IMG/VR virus record: IMGVR_UViG_3300025810_000090
Span: 1 to 22,689 of that record
Length of the DNA stretch: 22,689 nt
Origin: a virus
Direction: 5' to 3' (one strand)
Shown here: positions 12,723 through 20,176 of the stretch, piece by piece
Position numbering within the stretch: the stretch's first letter is position 1
Layout of the letters: each line of letters opens with the position of its first letter
Notes under the pieces: model-generated
What the model was told of the DNA's origin: nothing
The model's input: only the letters and a program-made list of their open reading frames with translations
The model's database searches: none
Program-made: the position numbers and the translations under genes

Positions 12723-13211
12723 ATGGCTAAGGAATTAGAAACACAAGTTGCTTTATTAGAGAAAGAAATTACTTCTACTAGAGAAGTCTTCTCTAAACTT
12801 GATTCTGCTATTGAAAAAATATCAGATGTTTCTAATTGCATTAATAAAATGTTAGCCGTTCATGAGCAGAAGATTGCCCAAACGGAACAAGATACGGAAG
12901 ATTTATTTCATTTAGTAGAAAAAAGACGTTTGGAGTTAAACGAAGACATGAAGGAGTTGCATAGTAGGATAACAACCGGACAGCGTGAGGCTCAGAAAGA
13001 AGCTCATGCCCAGGTTGATAAAATTATGAATGCTATTGGTGATTTAAAAGTTCATATTGAACAAAAGGATTTAAAACAAGATGAGGCTCGTTGGAAACTA
13101 GAGCAAAAAATGGCTGACCTAGAAAAAAGACAATGGTTTATTTTAGGGGCGGCTTCAATTCTCGGAGTATTATTCGGAAATATGGACTTTTTGATGTCCT
13201 TAATGTCTTGA
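12723..13211 (+). CDS. Coiled-coil protein with C-terminal membrane anchor
   Basis: 162 residues. Residues 1-130 are one long charged coiled coil (LETQVALLEKEITSTREVF..., HIEQKDLKQDEARWKLEQKM). Residues about 138-158 form a hydrophobic helix (WFILGAASILGVLFGNMDF). The layout (N-terminal coiled coil, C-terminal helix near the end) is that of XhlA-type hemolysin/holin-associated proteins and of tail-anchored membrane proteins. With the endolysin elsewhere in the window this makes it a possible lysis component, but the spacing from the endolysin and lack of a second helix leave this weak. Its last codons contain the -35 of the primase promoter. Confidence 0.75.
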   Translation: MAKELETQVALLEKEITSTREVFSKLDSAIEKISDVSNCINKMLAVHEQKIAQTEQDTEDLFHLVEKRRLELNEDMKELHSRITTGQREAQKEAHAQVDKIMNAIGDLKVHIEQKDLKQDEARWKLEQKMADLEKRQWFILGAASILGVLFGNMDFLMSLMS

Positions 13212-13236
13212 CAAAATAATCTAAACCCTATATAAT
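13208..13236 (+). promoter_or_regulatory. Sigma70 consensus promoter (TTGACA-N17-TATAAT) for primase, predicted leaderless
   Basis: A perfect 12 of 12 match: TTGACA 13208-13213, 17-base spacer, TATAAT 13231-13236. The -35 overlaps the preceding stop codon. The -10 contains the upstream ATG 13235, so that ATG cannot start translation of this transcript. The start 7-8 bases after the -10 falls at 13243-13244, where the ATG of the primase begins. Confidence 0.88.
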
Positions 13237-13243
13237 GCTTGGT

Positions 13244-14281
13244 ATGAGTCTATATATCGACGTTAAATACCTTCAGATGATTTCACATCGTTTTGAGATT
13301 TTCAAAAGAAAGGATGATTACACATTTAATGTGCGTTGTCCTGTCTGTGGTGACTCGCAAAAGAACAAACGTAAAATGCGAGGTTACTTTTATAAGAAAG
13401 AAAACTCAATGATGTATAAATGTCATAACTGTTCGCATGGCGCTCATTTTGGAAGTATGCTAAAAGATATGGATAGCTTACTATATAAAGAATACGCATT
13501 GGAAAGGTATGCAAATAGTTCAGGCTATTCAGATACACGTAATAAAAAGACTGTAAAAGACGCTTTACCTGATTTTAAACCTCAATTTAAAACTAAAACA
13601 GATAACAAGTTAGAAGATATTTGTGTCCGTTTAGATATGTTGCCTGCAGATAATGAAGCAGTTATGTATGCTAAATCTAGGAAAATACCTGAAGATAGGT
13701 TCAACAGATTATTTTTTATAAATGATATTAAGGATGCTGTTTTATTAAATAATAAATACAGAAATAGCATTCTTACCAATGAACCTAGATTGGTTATACC
13801 CTTTTATAATAAGGATAAAGAACTAACTGGGTTGTCTCTTAGAGGTATGAGAGATGAAGCACTTCGCTACATACAATTAAAAATAGATGAAGATGCCCCT
13901 ACAGTATTTGGTTTAGACACAATAGACACAAATAGCCCTATGACTGTAGTAGAAGGGCCTCTGGACAGTCTATTTTTAACTAATGCCATAGCCTGTGCTG
14001 GAACTAGTTTTAACAAAATAGAGCATCTACAACTACCTAAGGGTAATGTTACGATTGTTTTTGACAATCAACCGAAGAATAAAGAAATAGTTAAATTAAT
14101 GGAAAAATACATTGATTTAGGTTATGGAATATGTATTTGGCCTGAGTCTATAGAAGGTAAAGACATTAACGATATGGTATTATCTGGTATGGATATTGGT
14201 GAAATACAAAACATAATTGAAGTCAATACTTTTATAAATTTAACGGCAAAAATGAAACTATCAGCATGGAGAAAATGTTAA
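13244..14281 (+). CDS. DNA primase, T4 gp61-type
   Basis: 345 residues from ATG 13244 (MSLYIDVKYL), the start seen in related phage primases as I recall them; the ATG at 13235 lies in the promoter -10. The zinc-binding domain is at the N-terminus (C32, C35, then C60, C63: CPVC...CHNC). The central TOPRIM domain begins with VVEGPLDSLF (catalytic Glu237), followed by VFDNQPKN (D274). GKDINDM near 305-311 is typical of gp61/DnaG-like primases. The protein makes RNA primers for lagging-strand replication together with a gp41-type helicase, which is not in this window. A perfect early promoter fits a replication gene. It is followed with no gap by the Pro-repeat gene. Confidence 0.92.
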   Translation: MSLYIDVKYLQMISHRFEIFKRKDDYTFNVRCPVCGDSQKNKRKMRGYFYKKENSMMYKCHNCSHGAHFGSMLKDMDSLLYKEYALERYANSSGYSDTRNKKTVKDALPDFKPQFKTKTDNKLEDICVRLDMLPADNEAVMYAKSRKIPEDRFNRLFFINDIKDAVLLNNKYRNSILTNEPRLVIPFYNKDKELTGLSLRGMRDEALRYIQLKIDEDAPTVFGLDTIDTNSPMTVVEGPLDSLFLTNAIACAGTSFNKIEHLQLPKGNVTIVFDNQPKNKEIVKLMEKYIDLGYGICIWPESIEGKDINDMVLSGMDIGEIQNIIEVNTFINLTAKMKLSAWRKC

Positions 14282-14710
14282 ATGATTAGTGAAAAAGATT
14301 TAAATAAAAATACAAAAGCAAAACTAGTAACATTAGCAAAAGGTGATTTTAGCCTTGTGCTTGATATGTCTATGCTAAAGAAAGAAATGGTAAATAGCAT
14401 ATTAAATGCTCAGAGTAAACAAATAGCTGCCGAAGCTATTGCTAAAAAGGCTCCAGCCCCGACACCTGCTCCTACTCCAGCGCCGACACCTGCCCCGACA
14501 CCTGCGCCTACTCCTTCCCCGACACCTGCTCCTACTCCGGCCCCAACAATCTCTAAAAGATTTGGTTCGTGGCCCGTGCATTTTGAAAATAATCAAACTC
14601 ATTTTCGTGTAGTAACCTACAATGCAGAAACTAATGCCATTATTGAAGAACGCATGTTCTTGAGTCAAGAAATGGCAGATTTATACATTAAAAAACAAAC
14701 AAACATTTAA
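14282..14710 (+). CDS. Pro/Thr-repeat linker protein
   Basis: 142 residues in three parts. Residues 1-45 are a helical segment resembling a short HeH/SAP-type DNA-binding motif (NTKAKLVTLAK...LKKEMVNSIL). Residues 57-89 are a proline-threonine linker: five APTP units, one SPTP, one APTP and a final APT, preceded by AP. Residues 93-142 are a small folded domain (FGSWPVHFENNQTHFRVVTY). The linker probably separates two domains at fixed distance. It starts on the base after the primase stop, so it may act with primase or ribonucleotide reductase; function unknown. The GC-rich, C-rich repeat contrasts with the AT-rich surroundings. Confidence 0.72.
   Translation: MISEKDLNKNTKAKLVTLAKGDFSLVLDMSMLKKEMVNSILNAQSKQIAAEAIAKKAPAPTPAPTPAPTPAPTPAPTPSPTPAPTPAPTISKRFGSWPVHFENNQTHFRVVTYNAETNAIIEERMFLSQEMADLYIKKQTNI
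14450..14548 (+). repeat. Degenerate 12-base coding repeat (APTP units)
   Basis: Roughly eight degenerate 12-base units of the type GCN-CCN-ACN-CCN. Third bases vary between units (ACA CCT alternates with ACT CCN), so it encodes a constant protein repeat while the DNA is not an exact tandem repeat. Locally GC-rich. Confidence 0.85.
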
Positions 14711-14716
14711 ATAATT

Positions 14717-16510
14717 ATGAAGGAATACAACGGTATTAAAATCGATCTGTCTAGAGATAATCTATTCGACAAATTGGGGTTACAAAGACTAAAAGAAAGT
14801 TATATGCGAGATGAGGAAACAAGTCCTCAACAAAGATTTGCTTATGTAAGTAAAGCATTTGGTTCTAATCCAGAACACGCACAACGACTATATGAATATA
14901 GTAGTAAACATTGGTTATCCTATTCTACACCCATACTATCATATGGTAAAAGTAAAAGGGGTATGCCCATCTCATGTTTTTTAAACTATATAAATGATAC
15001 ATCAGAAGGACTTGTAGAAAATTTATCAGAAACTAATTGGTTAAGTATGTTAGGTGGCGGTGTAGGTATTGGTTTTGGTATACGTTCAAGTGATGCTAAG
15101 TCTACAGGAGTTATGCCACATTTAAAAACATATGATGCAAGTTCTTTAGCATATAGACAAGGTAAAACAAGACGTGGGTCATACGCTGCCTACTTGGATA
15201 TATCACATCCAGATGTTCTTATGTTTTTGGAAATGAGAAAGCCAACAGGCGATCCGAACATGAGAGCATTAAACTTACATCACGGTATTAATATTAGTGA
15301 TAGGTTCATGGAAATCATTGAAAGATGTATGATAGAACCAGATGCAGATGATGGTTGGAATTTAATTGACCCTAACTCTGGATTAATTAAAGATACAGTT
15401 TCTGCTAAAAAATTATGGCAAAAGATTTTAGAACTAAGAATGGAGACAGGTGAACCGTATATTCATTTTATTGATACAAGTAATAAACATTTACCTGAGT
15501 TTCAAAAGAAATTAGGATTAAAAATACATCAGTCTAATTTATGTTCTGAAATTATATTACCGACAAATAAGGATAGAACAGCTGTATGTTGTTTATCATC
15601 TGTGAATTTAGAATACTATGATGCATGGTCTAAGGACCCAATGTTCCTAAAAGACATGGCAGAAATGTTAGACAATGTATTAGAGTTTTTTATAAAAAAT
15701 GCTCCTAAAACTGTAGGCAGAGCTATATATTCTGCAAAACGTGAAAGGAGTATAGGTGTAGGGGCTTTAGGTTTTCATGCTTACCTACAAAGAAAAGGTA
15801 TTCCATGGGAGGGTATTATAGCCCAAGGAACAAACGAACGTATGTTCAAACTTATCAGGAGTAAATTAAATGATGCAAACATTGAACTCGGAAAAGAAAG
15901 AGGAGAGGCGCCAGACGCTAAAGGCACAGGTCAAAGATTTAGCCACGTCATGGCTATTGCTCCCAATGCTTCTAGTAGTATTATTATGGGAAACACTAGC
16001 CCTAGTATTGAGCCTTATAGAGCTAATGCCTATAGACAAGACACGCTTAGTGGAGCGTATCTCAATAAGAATAGATATTTGGATGACCTTATTAAAAGCA
16101 AAGTTGATGGTAACAAAAAATTGGATTATGACGAAATTTGGTCGTCAATAATAGCTAATGATGGTTCAGTTCAGCATCTAGGTATATTAACAGATGATGA
16201 GAAAGATGTATTTAAAACATCTATGGAAATAGACCAACGTTGGTTAGTTCAACACGCTGCCGACAGACAGCAATACATAGACCAAGCACAAAGTTTAAAT
16301 TTATTTTTTAGACCAGATGCAAACATTAAATACATTCATGCTGTCCATTTTAAAGCTTGGAAAGCGGGATTAAAAACATTATATTATTGTCGTTCAGAGA
16401 AACTAGGAAAAGCAGATAAAGTTTCTAAACGTATAGAAAGAGAAGTAATTAAAGAAATAGACATGAGCGCACTCGTTAATAATGATGATTGCATTGCATG
16501 CGAAGGATAA
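14717..16510 (+). CDS. nrdA: Class Ia ribonucleotide reductase, large subunit
   Basis: 597 residues, shorter than E. coli NrdA (761). The missing part is the N-terminal ATP-cone domain: the sequence begins at the segment that follows the cone in E. coli. All catalytic residues are visible. Active-site cysteines are C87 (SCF) and C291 (AVC), the N274/C276/E278 triad is in NLCSE, the radical-relay tyrosines are Y556 and Y557 (LKTLYYC), and the C-terminal CxxC (C592, C595) accepts reductant. It reduces ribonucleoside diphosphates to deoxy forms with NrdB. Without the cone, dATP feedback on overall activity is not expected. The start follows TAAATAATT, without a Shine-Dalgarno. Confidence 0.95.
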   Translation: MKEYNGIKIDLSRDNLFDKLGLQRLKESYMRDEETSPQQRFAYVSKAFGSNPEHAQRLYEYSSKHWLSYSTPILSYGKSKRGMPISCFLNYINDTSEGLVENLSETNWLSMLGGGVGIGFGIRSSDAKSTGVMPHLKTYDASSLAYRQGKTRRGSYAAYLDISHPDVLMFLEMRKPTGDPNMRALNLHHGINISDRFMEIIERCMIEPDADDGWNLIDPNSGLIKDTVSAKKLWQKILELRMETGEPYIHFIDTSNKHLPEFQKKLGLKIHQSNLCSEIILPTNKDRTAVCCLSSVNLEYYDAWSKDPMFLKDMAEMLDNVLEFFIKNAPKTVGRAIYSAKRERSIGVGALGFHAYLQRKGIPWEGIIAQGTNERMFKLIRSKLNDANIELGKERGEAPDAKGTGQRFSHVMAIAPNASSSIIMGNTSPSIEPYRANAYRQDTLSGAYLNKNRYLDDLIKSKVDGNKKLDYDEIWSSIIANDGSVQHLGILTDDEKDVFKTSMEIDQRWLVQHAADRQQYIDQAQSLNLFFRPDANIKYIHAVHFKAWKAGLKTLYYCRSEKLGKADKVSKRIEREVIKEIDMSALVNNDDCIACEG

Positions 16511-16516
16511 AAGAAA

Positions 16517-17494
16517 ATGAATACAAAATTAAAATTACAGGATGAGCGAGATTATTTTAAACCATTCAATTATGCCTGGGCTTATGATGCTTGGTTAAAA
16601 CACGAGCAATCACATTGGCTTCATACAGAAGTTCCTATGGCTGAGGATGTAAAGGATTGGAACAATAAAATATCAAAAGCAGAACAAGGGTTCCTAACAA
16701 ATATTTTTAGATTCTTTACACAAGGAGATATAGATGTTGCAGGAGGGTATGTAAAAAACTATTTACCTTATTTTCCACAACCAGAAATTCGTATGATGTT
16801 ATCTGGATTTGCAGCTAGAGAGGCACTACACGTAGCAGCCTATTCTCACCTCATAGAGACTTTAGGAATGCCTGAGAGCACCTACAATGAGTTTTTAGAG
16901 TATGATGCGATGAAAGATAAACATGAATACTTTCTTGACCTTAGCAGTAAGAATGGGACTAAGGCATCTATTGCTACAAACATAGCAGCCTTTTCAGCAT
17001 TTACTGAGGGAATGCAGTTATTCAGTTCCTTTATTATGCTACTAAACTTTCCAAGACATGGCAAGATGAAAGGTATGGGACAAATTGTTACATGGTCTAT
17101 TGTTGACGAAACAATGCATGCTGAGTCTATGATTAAATTGTTTAGAGAATATGTCAACGAAAACTTAGAAATATGGAATGATAAAACTAAGGGAGACATC
17201 TACACTATTGCAGAACAAATGGTAGAGCTCGAAGATAAATTTATTGACCTAGCATTTGCTATGGGACCAATGGAAAATTTAACTTCTGAGGATGTTAAAA
17301 AATATATTAGATATATTTGCGATAGACGTCTTATTAGTTTAGGCCTAAAGGGTATATTTAAAGTGAAAAAGAATCCGTTACTATGGGTTGAGGAAATGAT
17401 TAATGCTCCTACTCATACTAACTTTTTTGAAAATAGAGCAACCGATTATGCTAGAGGTGCTACTACAGGAGATTGGGGTGATATATGGGCATAG
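16517..17494 (+). CDS. nrdB: Class Ia ribonucleotide reductase, small (radical) subunit
   Basis: 325 residues, close to the usual length. By alignment with E. coli R2 the di-iron ligands are D71, E102, H105, E164, E198 and H201, and Y109 (HVAAY) is the radical tyrosine. So this is a standard tyrosyl-radical subunit, not the Tyr-less or Glu-substituted classes. The C-terminus ends GDWGDIWA with a preceding Tyr (DYARG) fitting the radical transfer and R1-docking tail. It starts 6 bases after nrdA with a weak AAAAGAAA signal, so the two are one operon. It generates the radical needed by NrdA. Confidence 0.95.
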   Translation: MNTKLKLQDERDYFKPFNYAWAYDAWLKHEQSHWLHTEVPMAEDVKDWNNKISKAEQGFLTNIFRFFTQGDIDVAGGYVKNYLPYFPQPEIRMMLSGFAAREALHVAAYSHLIETLGMPESTYNEFLEYDAMKDKHEYFLDLSSKNGTKASIATNIAAFSAFTEGMQLFSSFIMLLNFPRHGKMKGMGQIVTWSIVDETMHAESMIKLFREYVNENLEIWNDKTKGDIYTIAEQMVELEDKFIDLAFAMGPMENLTSEDVKKYIRYICDRRLISLGLKGIFKVKKNPLLWVEEMINAPTHTNFFENRATDYARGATTGDWGDIWA

Positions 17495-17658
17495 AAAAAG
17501 AAGGGAAAATAGAATGCACACATTGTGAAGCTGTTTATACAATAACCTTTGAAGATTTAACTGATTACTATATACCAAAACATTGTGCCTTTTGCGGTGA
17601 GGAACTAGAACACAGCGAGGAACTTAGTTTTGATTTAGCAGATGAAGAAGAAGACTAA
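17485..17658 (+). CDS. 57-residue zinc-ribbon miniprotein after nrdB
   Basis: ATG 17485 overlaps the last 10 bases of nrdB; TAA at 17656-17658. Two CxxC pairs (C11/C14 in ECTHC, C34/C37 in HCAFC) 20 residues apart form a zinc-ribbon, followed by a very acidic tail (EELSFDLADEEED). GGGG upstream (17474-17478) can bind the ribosome. In some T4-like phages a glutaredoxin follows the reductase genes; this is not a thioredoxin fold, and the four cysteines look structural. It may be a small transcription-type or protein-binding factor. Function unknown. Confidence 0.72.
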   Translation: MGIEKEGKIECTHCEAVYTITFEDLTDYYIPKHCAFCGEELEHSEELSFDLADEEED

Positions 17659-17812
17659 AGAATCAAAAGGACTCAAAAAGAAGTTCGGGGATAAGCCTAA
17701 AATTAAACCTATAAATAAAGATGAAGCATTTAAAAGAATGTGGAGTGATAACGATATTATAGGAAGTGATTATGGCAAGGAAGAAAAAGAAAAAGGAACC
17801 TCAAGTTCATAG
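17642..17812 (+). CDS. Possible small Lys-rich protein (doubtful)
   Basis: A 56-residue frame, ATG 17642 inside the end of the zinc-ribbon gene and TAG 17810-17812 inside the next gene, overlapping it by 41 bases. It begins MKKKTKESKGLKKKFG and has a more mixed centre (KDEAFKRMWSDNDIIG). It would fill the 113-base space between the two neighbours, and overlapping small genes are common here. Against it: no ribosome binding site, a long overlap with a well supported gene, and a Lys/Ser-rich tail that looks like out-of-frame reading of the downstream gene. The alternative is a non-coding leader with a late box at 17710. Confidence 0.35.
   Translation: MKKKTKESKGLKKKFGDKPKIKPINKDEAFKRMWSDNDIIGSDYGKEEKEKGTSSS
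17710..17717 (+). promoter_or_regulatory. Late promoter box TATAAATA upstream of the GIY-YIG-like gene
   Basis: Exact consensus, with C before it as in other boxes here. The expected start near 17723 leaves a 49-base leader to ATG 17772 with AGGA at 17761-17764. It would lie within the doubtful 56-residue frame, so either that frame is not a gene or the box is internal. Confidence 0.5.
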
Positions 17813-18107
17813 AGTTTACTGCACATATTTTCCCAACGGAAATTATTATATAGGATATTCCGGAAAGCCAGAAAGATTATATGAAAAATATTATGGCAGT
17901 TCTAAATACGTAAAAGAATACGAGGGTGAGCTCGAAAAAGAAACAATAGCAGAGTTCGATAGAAAAGGTTGGGCTAAGATGCAGGAATTTTTATTGCAAT
18001 GGCAACAACGTAAAGACCCTAAGTGTTTAAATTCTATGTTAAATATCAGATTAAATAAGGAACCATTAACAGACTTTGAGCCTATAAAGTGGTCTCCGAG
18101 GACATAA
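17772..18107 (+). CDS. GIY-YIG-like small protein
   Basis: 111 residues. ATG 17772 is chosen over the GTG at 17766 because AGGA lies 7 bases before it. After a poly-Lys start (MARKKKKKEP) comes VHRVYCTYFPNGNYYIGYSG, i.e. a Y-x(9-10)-YYIG pattern, then KYYGSSKYV, an arrangement close to GIY-YIG nuclease motifs (strand 1, strand 2, and the GS-S segment). The later WxKMQEFLLQWQQ part would carry the catalytic Glu helix, with NSMLNIRL at the C-end. I recall the same family in marine T4-like phages. It could be a small homing-type or repair nuclease, or an inactive fold relative; activity is not certain. Confidence 0.72.
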   Translation: MARKKKKKEPQVHRVYCTYFPNGNYYIGYSGKPERLYEKYYGSSKYVKEYEGELEKETIAEFDRKGWAKMQEFLLQWQQRKDPKCLNSMLNIRLNKEPLTDFEPIKWSPRT

Positions 18108-18110
18108 ATA
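18103..18110 (+). promoter_or_regulatory. Late-promoter-like box CATAAATA giving a leaderless start
   Basis: One mismatch to TATAAATA, overlapping the stop of the preceding gene. Late geometry (+6) predicts the start at A18116, exactly the first base of the membrane protein ATG. No Shine-Dalgarno is present. Confidence 0.5.
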
Positions 18111-18115
18111 GTTAT

Positions 18116-19087
18116 ATGGCATTCATTCTATTATTAATATTTTCAGCATTAGCAGTAAGTTCAGTTGCTGCCTATTTTTCTATTGTCGGATTAATTACAA
18201 TATTCCCGGCAGCTGCCATGTCTATTCTAAGTATGGGTATAGCATTAGAAATAGCTAAACTTGTAACAGCCTCATGGTTGTATAGGTATTGGGAAACAAC
18301 AGGCGCATTGATGAAACTGTATTTTGTGCCAGCAGTATTAGTTCTTTCTCTTATTACATCAATAGGTATCTTTGGCTTTTTATCAAGAGCCCACATTGAC
18401 CAAGAGTCCGTGGGTGTAAATAAAGACTTAAACATAGAAGTTATAGAGTTTAGATTAGATGCAGAGACAAGTAAACTAAGAAATGCTCAAAGTAGAATAG
18501 CAGGTTTAGATGACACTCTTGCTACATCATTAGGCAAAGATAAAAACTATGTAAACAGAACACAGCGACAAGAACGTTTAGAATTAAACGAACAAATAGA
18601 TGAGGCAGTAGCAAACATAGATGCCTTAAACTTAGAACTTTTACCATTACGTAGAGAGATTGCAGACTTAGATGCAGAACTAGGTCCTATTAAATATATC
18701 TCAGAATTATTTTACGGAGAGTCTACAAAGGAAAGTGTGGACCGAGCAGTAAGAATTATTATTCTATTATTAATATTTGTATTTGACCCACTTGCTATTC
18801 TATTGGTCATAGCAGCCAATAAGGCATGGTTAGAACGTAAGGGAGAAATAATAAGTTTTACTAATTTTTCAGATGATGCAGTAGAAGTAGTGAAAGAAGA
18901 AGAATTAGGATTTTCATATCCAGACCCACCTAGTGCAGTTGACGATGCAGCTAATGTTATGTCTAAAACTGATGACTTTGTAACAACACAAAATGAAGAT
19001 TTGGTATCAGTAAAATATGGTGATATTAAAAGAGCAATTAAAAATAGAGACCTATCCTGGTTAATAGACAAAAAAAGGAATAAATGA
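18116..19087 (+). CDS. Four-helix membrane protein with long coiled-coil domain
   Basis: 323 residues from ATG 18116; the upstream GTG at 18089 would add a hydrophilic stretch before the first helix and lacks support. Predicted helices: 2-30, 32-57, 66-90, then a hydrophilic coiled coil of about 115 residues (100-210, with heptads such as LDAETSKLRNAQSRIAGLDDTL), then helix 213-237 (IIILLLIFVFDPLAILLVIA). The C-terminal 80 residues are acidic and soluble. This topology puts the coiled coil on one side of the inner membrane. I recall similar proteins in cyanomyoviruses as conserved unknowns. It may be a membrane or lysis modulator. It overlaps the Fe-S carrier gene by 4 bases (ATGA). Confidence 0.82.
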   Translation: MAFILLLIFSALAVSSVAAYFSIVGLITIFPAAAMSILSMGIALEIAKLVTASWLYRYWETTGALMKLYFVPAVLVLSLITSIGIFGFLSRAHIDQESVGVNKDLNIEVIEFRLDAETSKLRNAQSRIAGLDDTLATSLGKDKNYVNRTQRQERLELNEQIDEAVANIDALNLELLPLRREIADLDAELGPIKYISELFYGESTKESVDRAVRIIILLLIFVFDPLAILLVIAANKAWLERKGEIISFTNFSDDAVEVVKEEELGFSYPDPPSAVDDAANVMSKTDDFVTTQNEDLVSVKYGDIKRAIKNRDLSWLIDKKRNK

Positions 19088-19416
19088 TAGAGGTAACAGA
19101 TGAGGCTTTGGCTAAAGCAATACAGAAATCGGAGGATGATGGCAGAAGTGTTATCCGTGTTGGTGTTACTGGTGGGGGCTGTGCTGGCTTTGAGTATATT
19201 TTTAAGTTTGATGAGTCTACTGATTCAGATTATATTGTAGACTACGGCAAAATAAAATTTGCTATTGACCCAATGTCTAAGCCTTACATTGAGGGGTCAA
19301 CTATTGCTTGGGAACAGTTAGGTTTGAATGAACAATTTAAAATTATTAATCCAAAGGAACAATCAGCCTGTGGATGTGGAGTGAGTATACAATTTGATGA
19401 AAACAAAATACGATAG
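19084..19416 (+). CDS. A-type Fe-S cluster carrier (IscA/ErpA/HesB family)
   Basis: 110 residues, the standard length. The three conserved cysteines are present: C33 (GGGCAGFEY) and C96/C98 (SACGCGVSIQF). The order matches IscA/HesB/ErpA carriers, which receive a 2Fe-2S or 4Fe-4S cluster from a scaffold and pass it to target enzymes. HesB-like genes are known in cyanophages and other marine phages as auxiliary metabolic genes. Possible phage clients in this window are the radical SAM enzyme and, indirectly, host Fe-S enzymes. It starts with an ATGA overlap and itself overlaps nadE by 20 bases, so the three genes are one operon. Confidence 0.93.
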   Translation: MIEVTDEALAKAIQKSEDDGRSVIRVGVTGGGCAGFEYIFKFDESTDSDYIVDYGKIKFAIDPMSKPYIEGSTIAWEQLGLNEQFKIINPKEQSACGCGVSIQFDENKIR

Positions 19417-20176
19417 AATTAAACCTAGTAAAGTAGCAAAACAAATTATAAGATGGTCTAAAGATTATATAGAAGAATCAGGACATAAGGGGTTTGTAGT
19501 AGGTATATCAGGAGGCATCGACTCCGCTCTTACAGCTAATCTAATGGCTATGACAGATAAACCTGTTCAATTGTTATACTTACCTATAAAGAATCAAGGT
19601 AGCGAAGCAGACAGAGCCTACGCGTTGGCTGAAGACCTAACCTCTAAATATGACAATGTCTCATTTAAAGAGATAAATCTTATTCGTATCTTTATGGAAT
19701 TTCAAAACAAATTATATGAACATGATAATGAGTTAGCATTTGCTAATTCAAAGTCAAGAATAAGAATGACAGCTTTATATCAAGTAGCACAGGACTTAGG
19801 TTACTTGGTAGCAGGAACAGGAAACAAAGTAGAAGACTTTGGAGTAGGGTTTTTTACAAAATACGGAGACGGCGGAGTAGATATAAGTCCTATTGCTGAC
19901 CTAACAAAAACAGAAGTTTATATAATGGCAAAAGAAGTATTTGGCGATATACCTGAAACCATACAAAAGGCACCACCAAGTGATGGACTATGGGACGACA
20001 GAAGAAACGATGAAGAACAAATAGGTGCTACATATCAAGAGTTAGAAAAAGCAATGGCAGGTGAGAAACCTTCCACGCCTAGAGAATTAGAAGTCATACA
20101 AATTTATGAAGACTTACATAATAAAAACAAACACAAAATGAAACCTATTCCTGTATGCAAGATAAGATACACTTAA
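19397..20176 (+). CDS. nadE: Ammonia-dependent NAD+ synthetase
   Basis: 259 residues from ATG 19397; an in-frame TTG at 19394 is one codon upstream and less likely. The PP-loop SGGIDS at 38-43 is the ATP-binding signature of NAD synthetase/GMP synthetase. Further NadE motifs follow: SRIRMTALYQVAQ, GTGNKVEDFGVGFFTKYGDGG, DLTKTEVY and PPSDGLWDDRRNDEEQIG. No glutaminase domain is present, so it should use ammonia to convert nicotinic acid adenine dinucleotide to NAD+, the last step of NAD synthesis. NAD+ is needed for host redox chemistry and is depleted by several anti-phage defences; a link is only inference. It overlaps its neighbours on both sides. Confidence 0.93.
   Translation: MKTKYDRIKPSKVAKQIIRWSKDYIEESGHKGFVVGISGGIDSALTANLMAMTDKPVQLLYLPIKNQGSEADRAYALAEDLTSKYDNVSFKEINLIRIFMEFQNKLYEHDNELAFANSKSRIRMTALYQVAQDLGYLVAGTGNKVEDFGVGFFTKYGDGGVDISPIADLTKTEVYIMAKEVFGDIPETIQKAPPSDGLWDDRRNDEEQIGATYQELEKAMAGEKPSTPRELEVIQIYEDLHNKNKHKMKPIPVCKIRYT

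Noticed and set aside
13235-13243. ATG 13235 as the primase start
   Set aside because: It lies in the -10 of a perfect promoter, so the transcript would not contain it.
14450-14548. Repeat considered as a CRISPR-like or origin iteron array
   Set aside because: Units are contiguous, codon-phased and degenerate at third bases; they encode a protein linker and contain no spacers.
14402-14668. Minus-strand Arg/Ser-Cys repeat frame
   Set aside because: It is the antisense reading of the APTP repeat; the repeat itself creates the open frame.
15870-16151. Second + frame inside nrdA
   Set aside because: Out-of-frame reading of a gene whose catalytic residues are intact.
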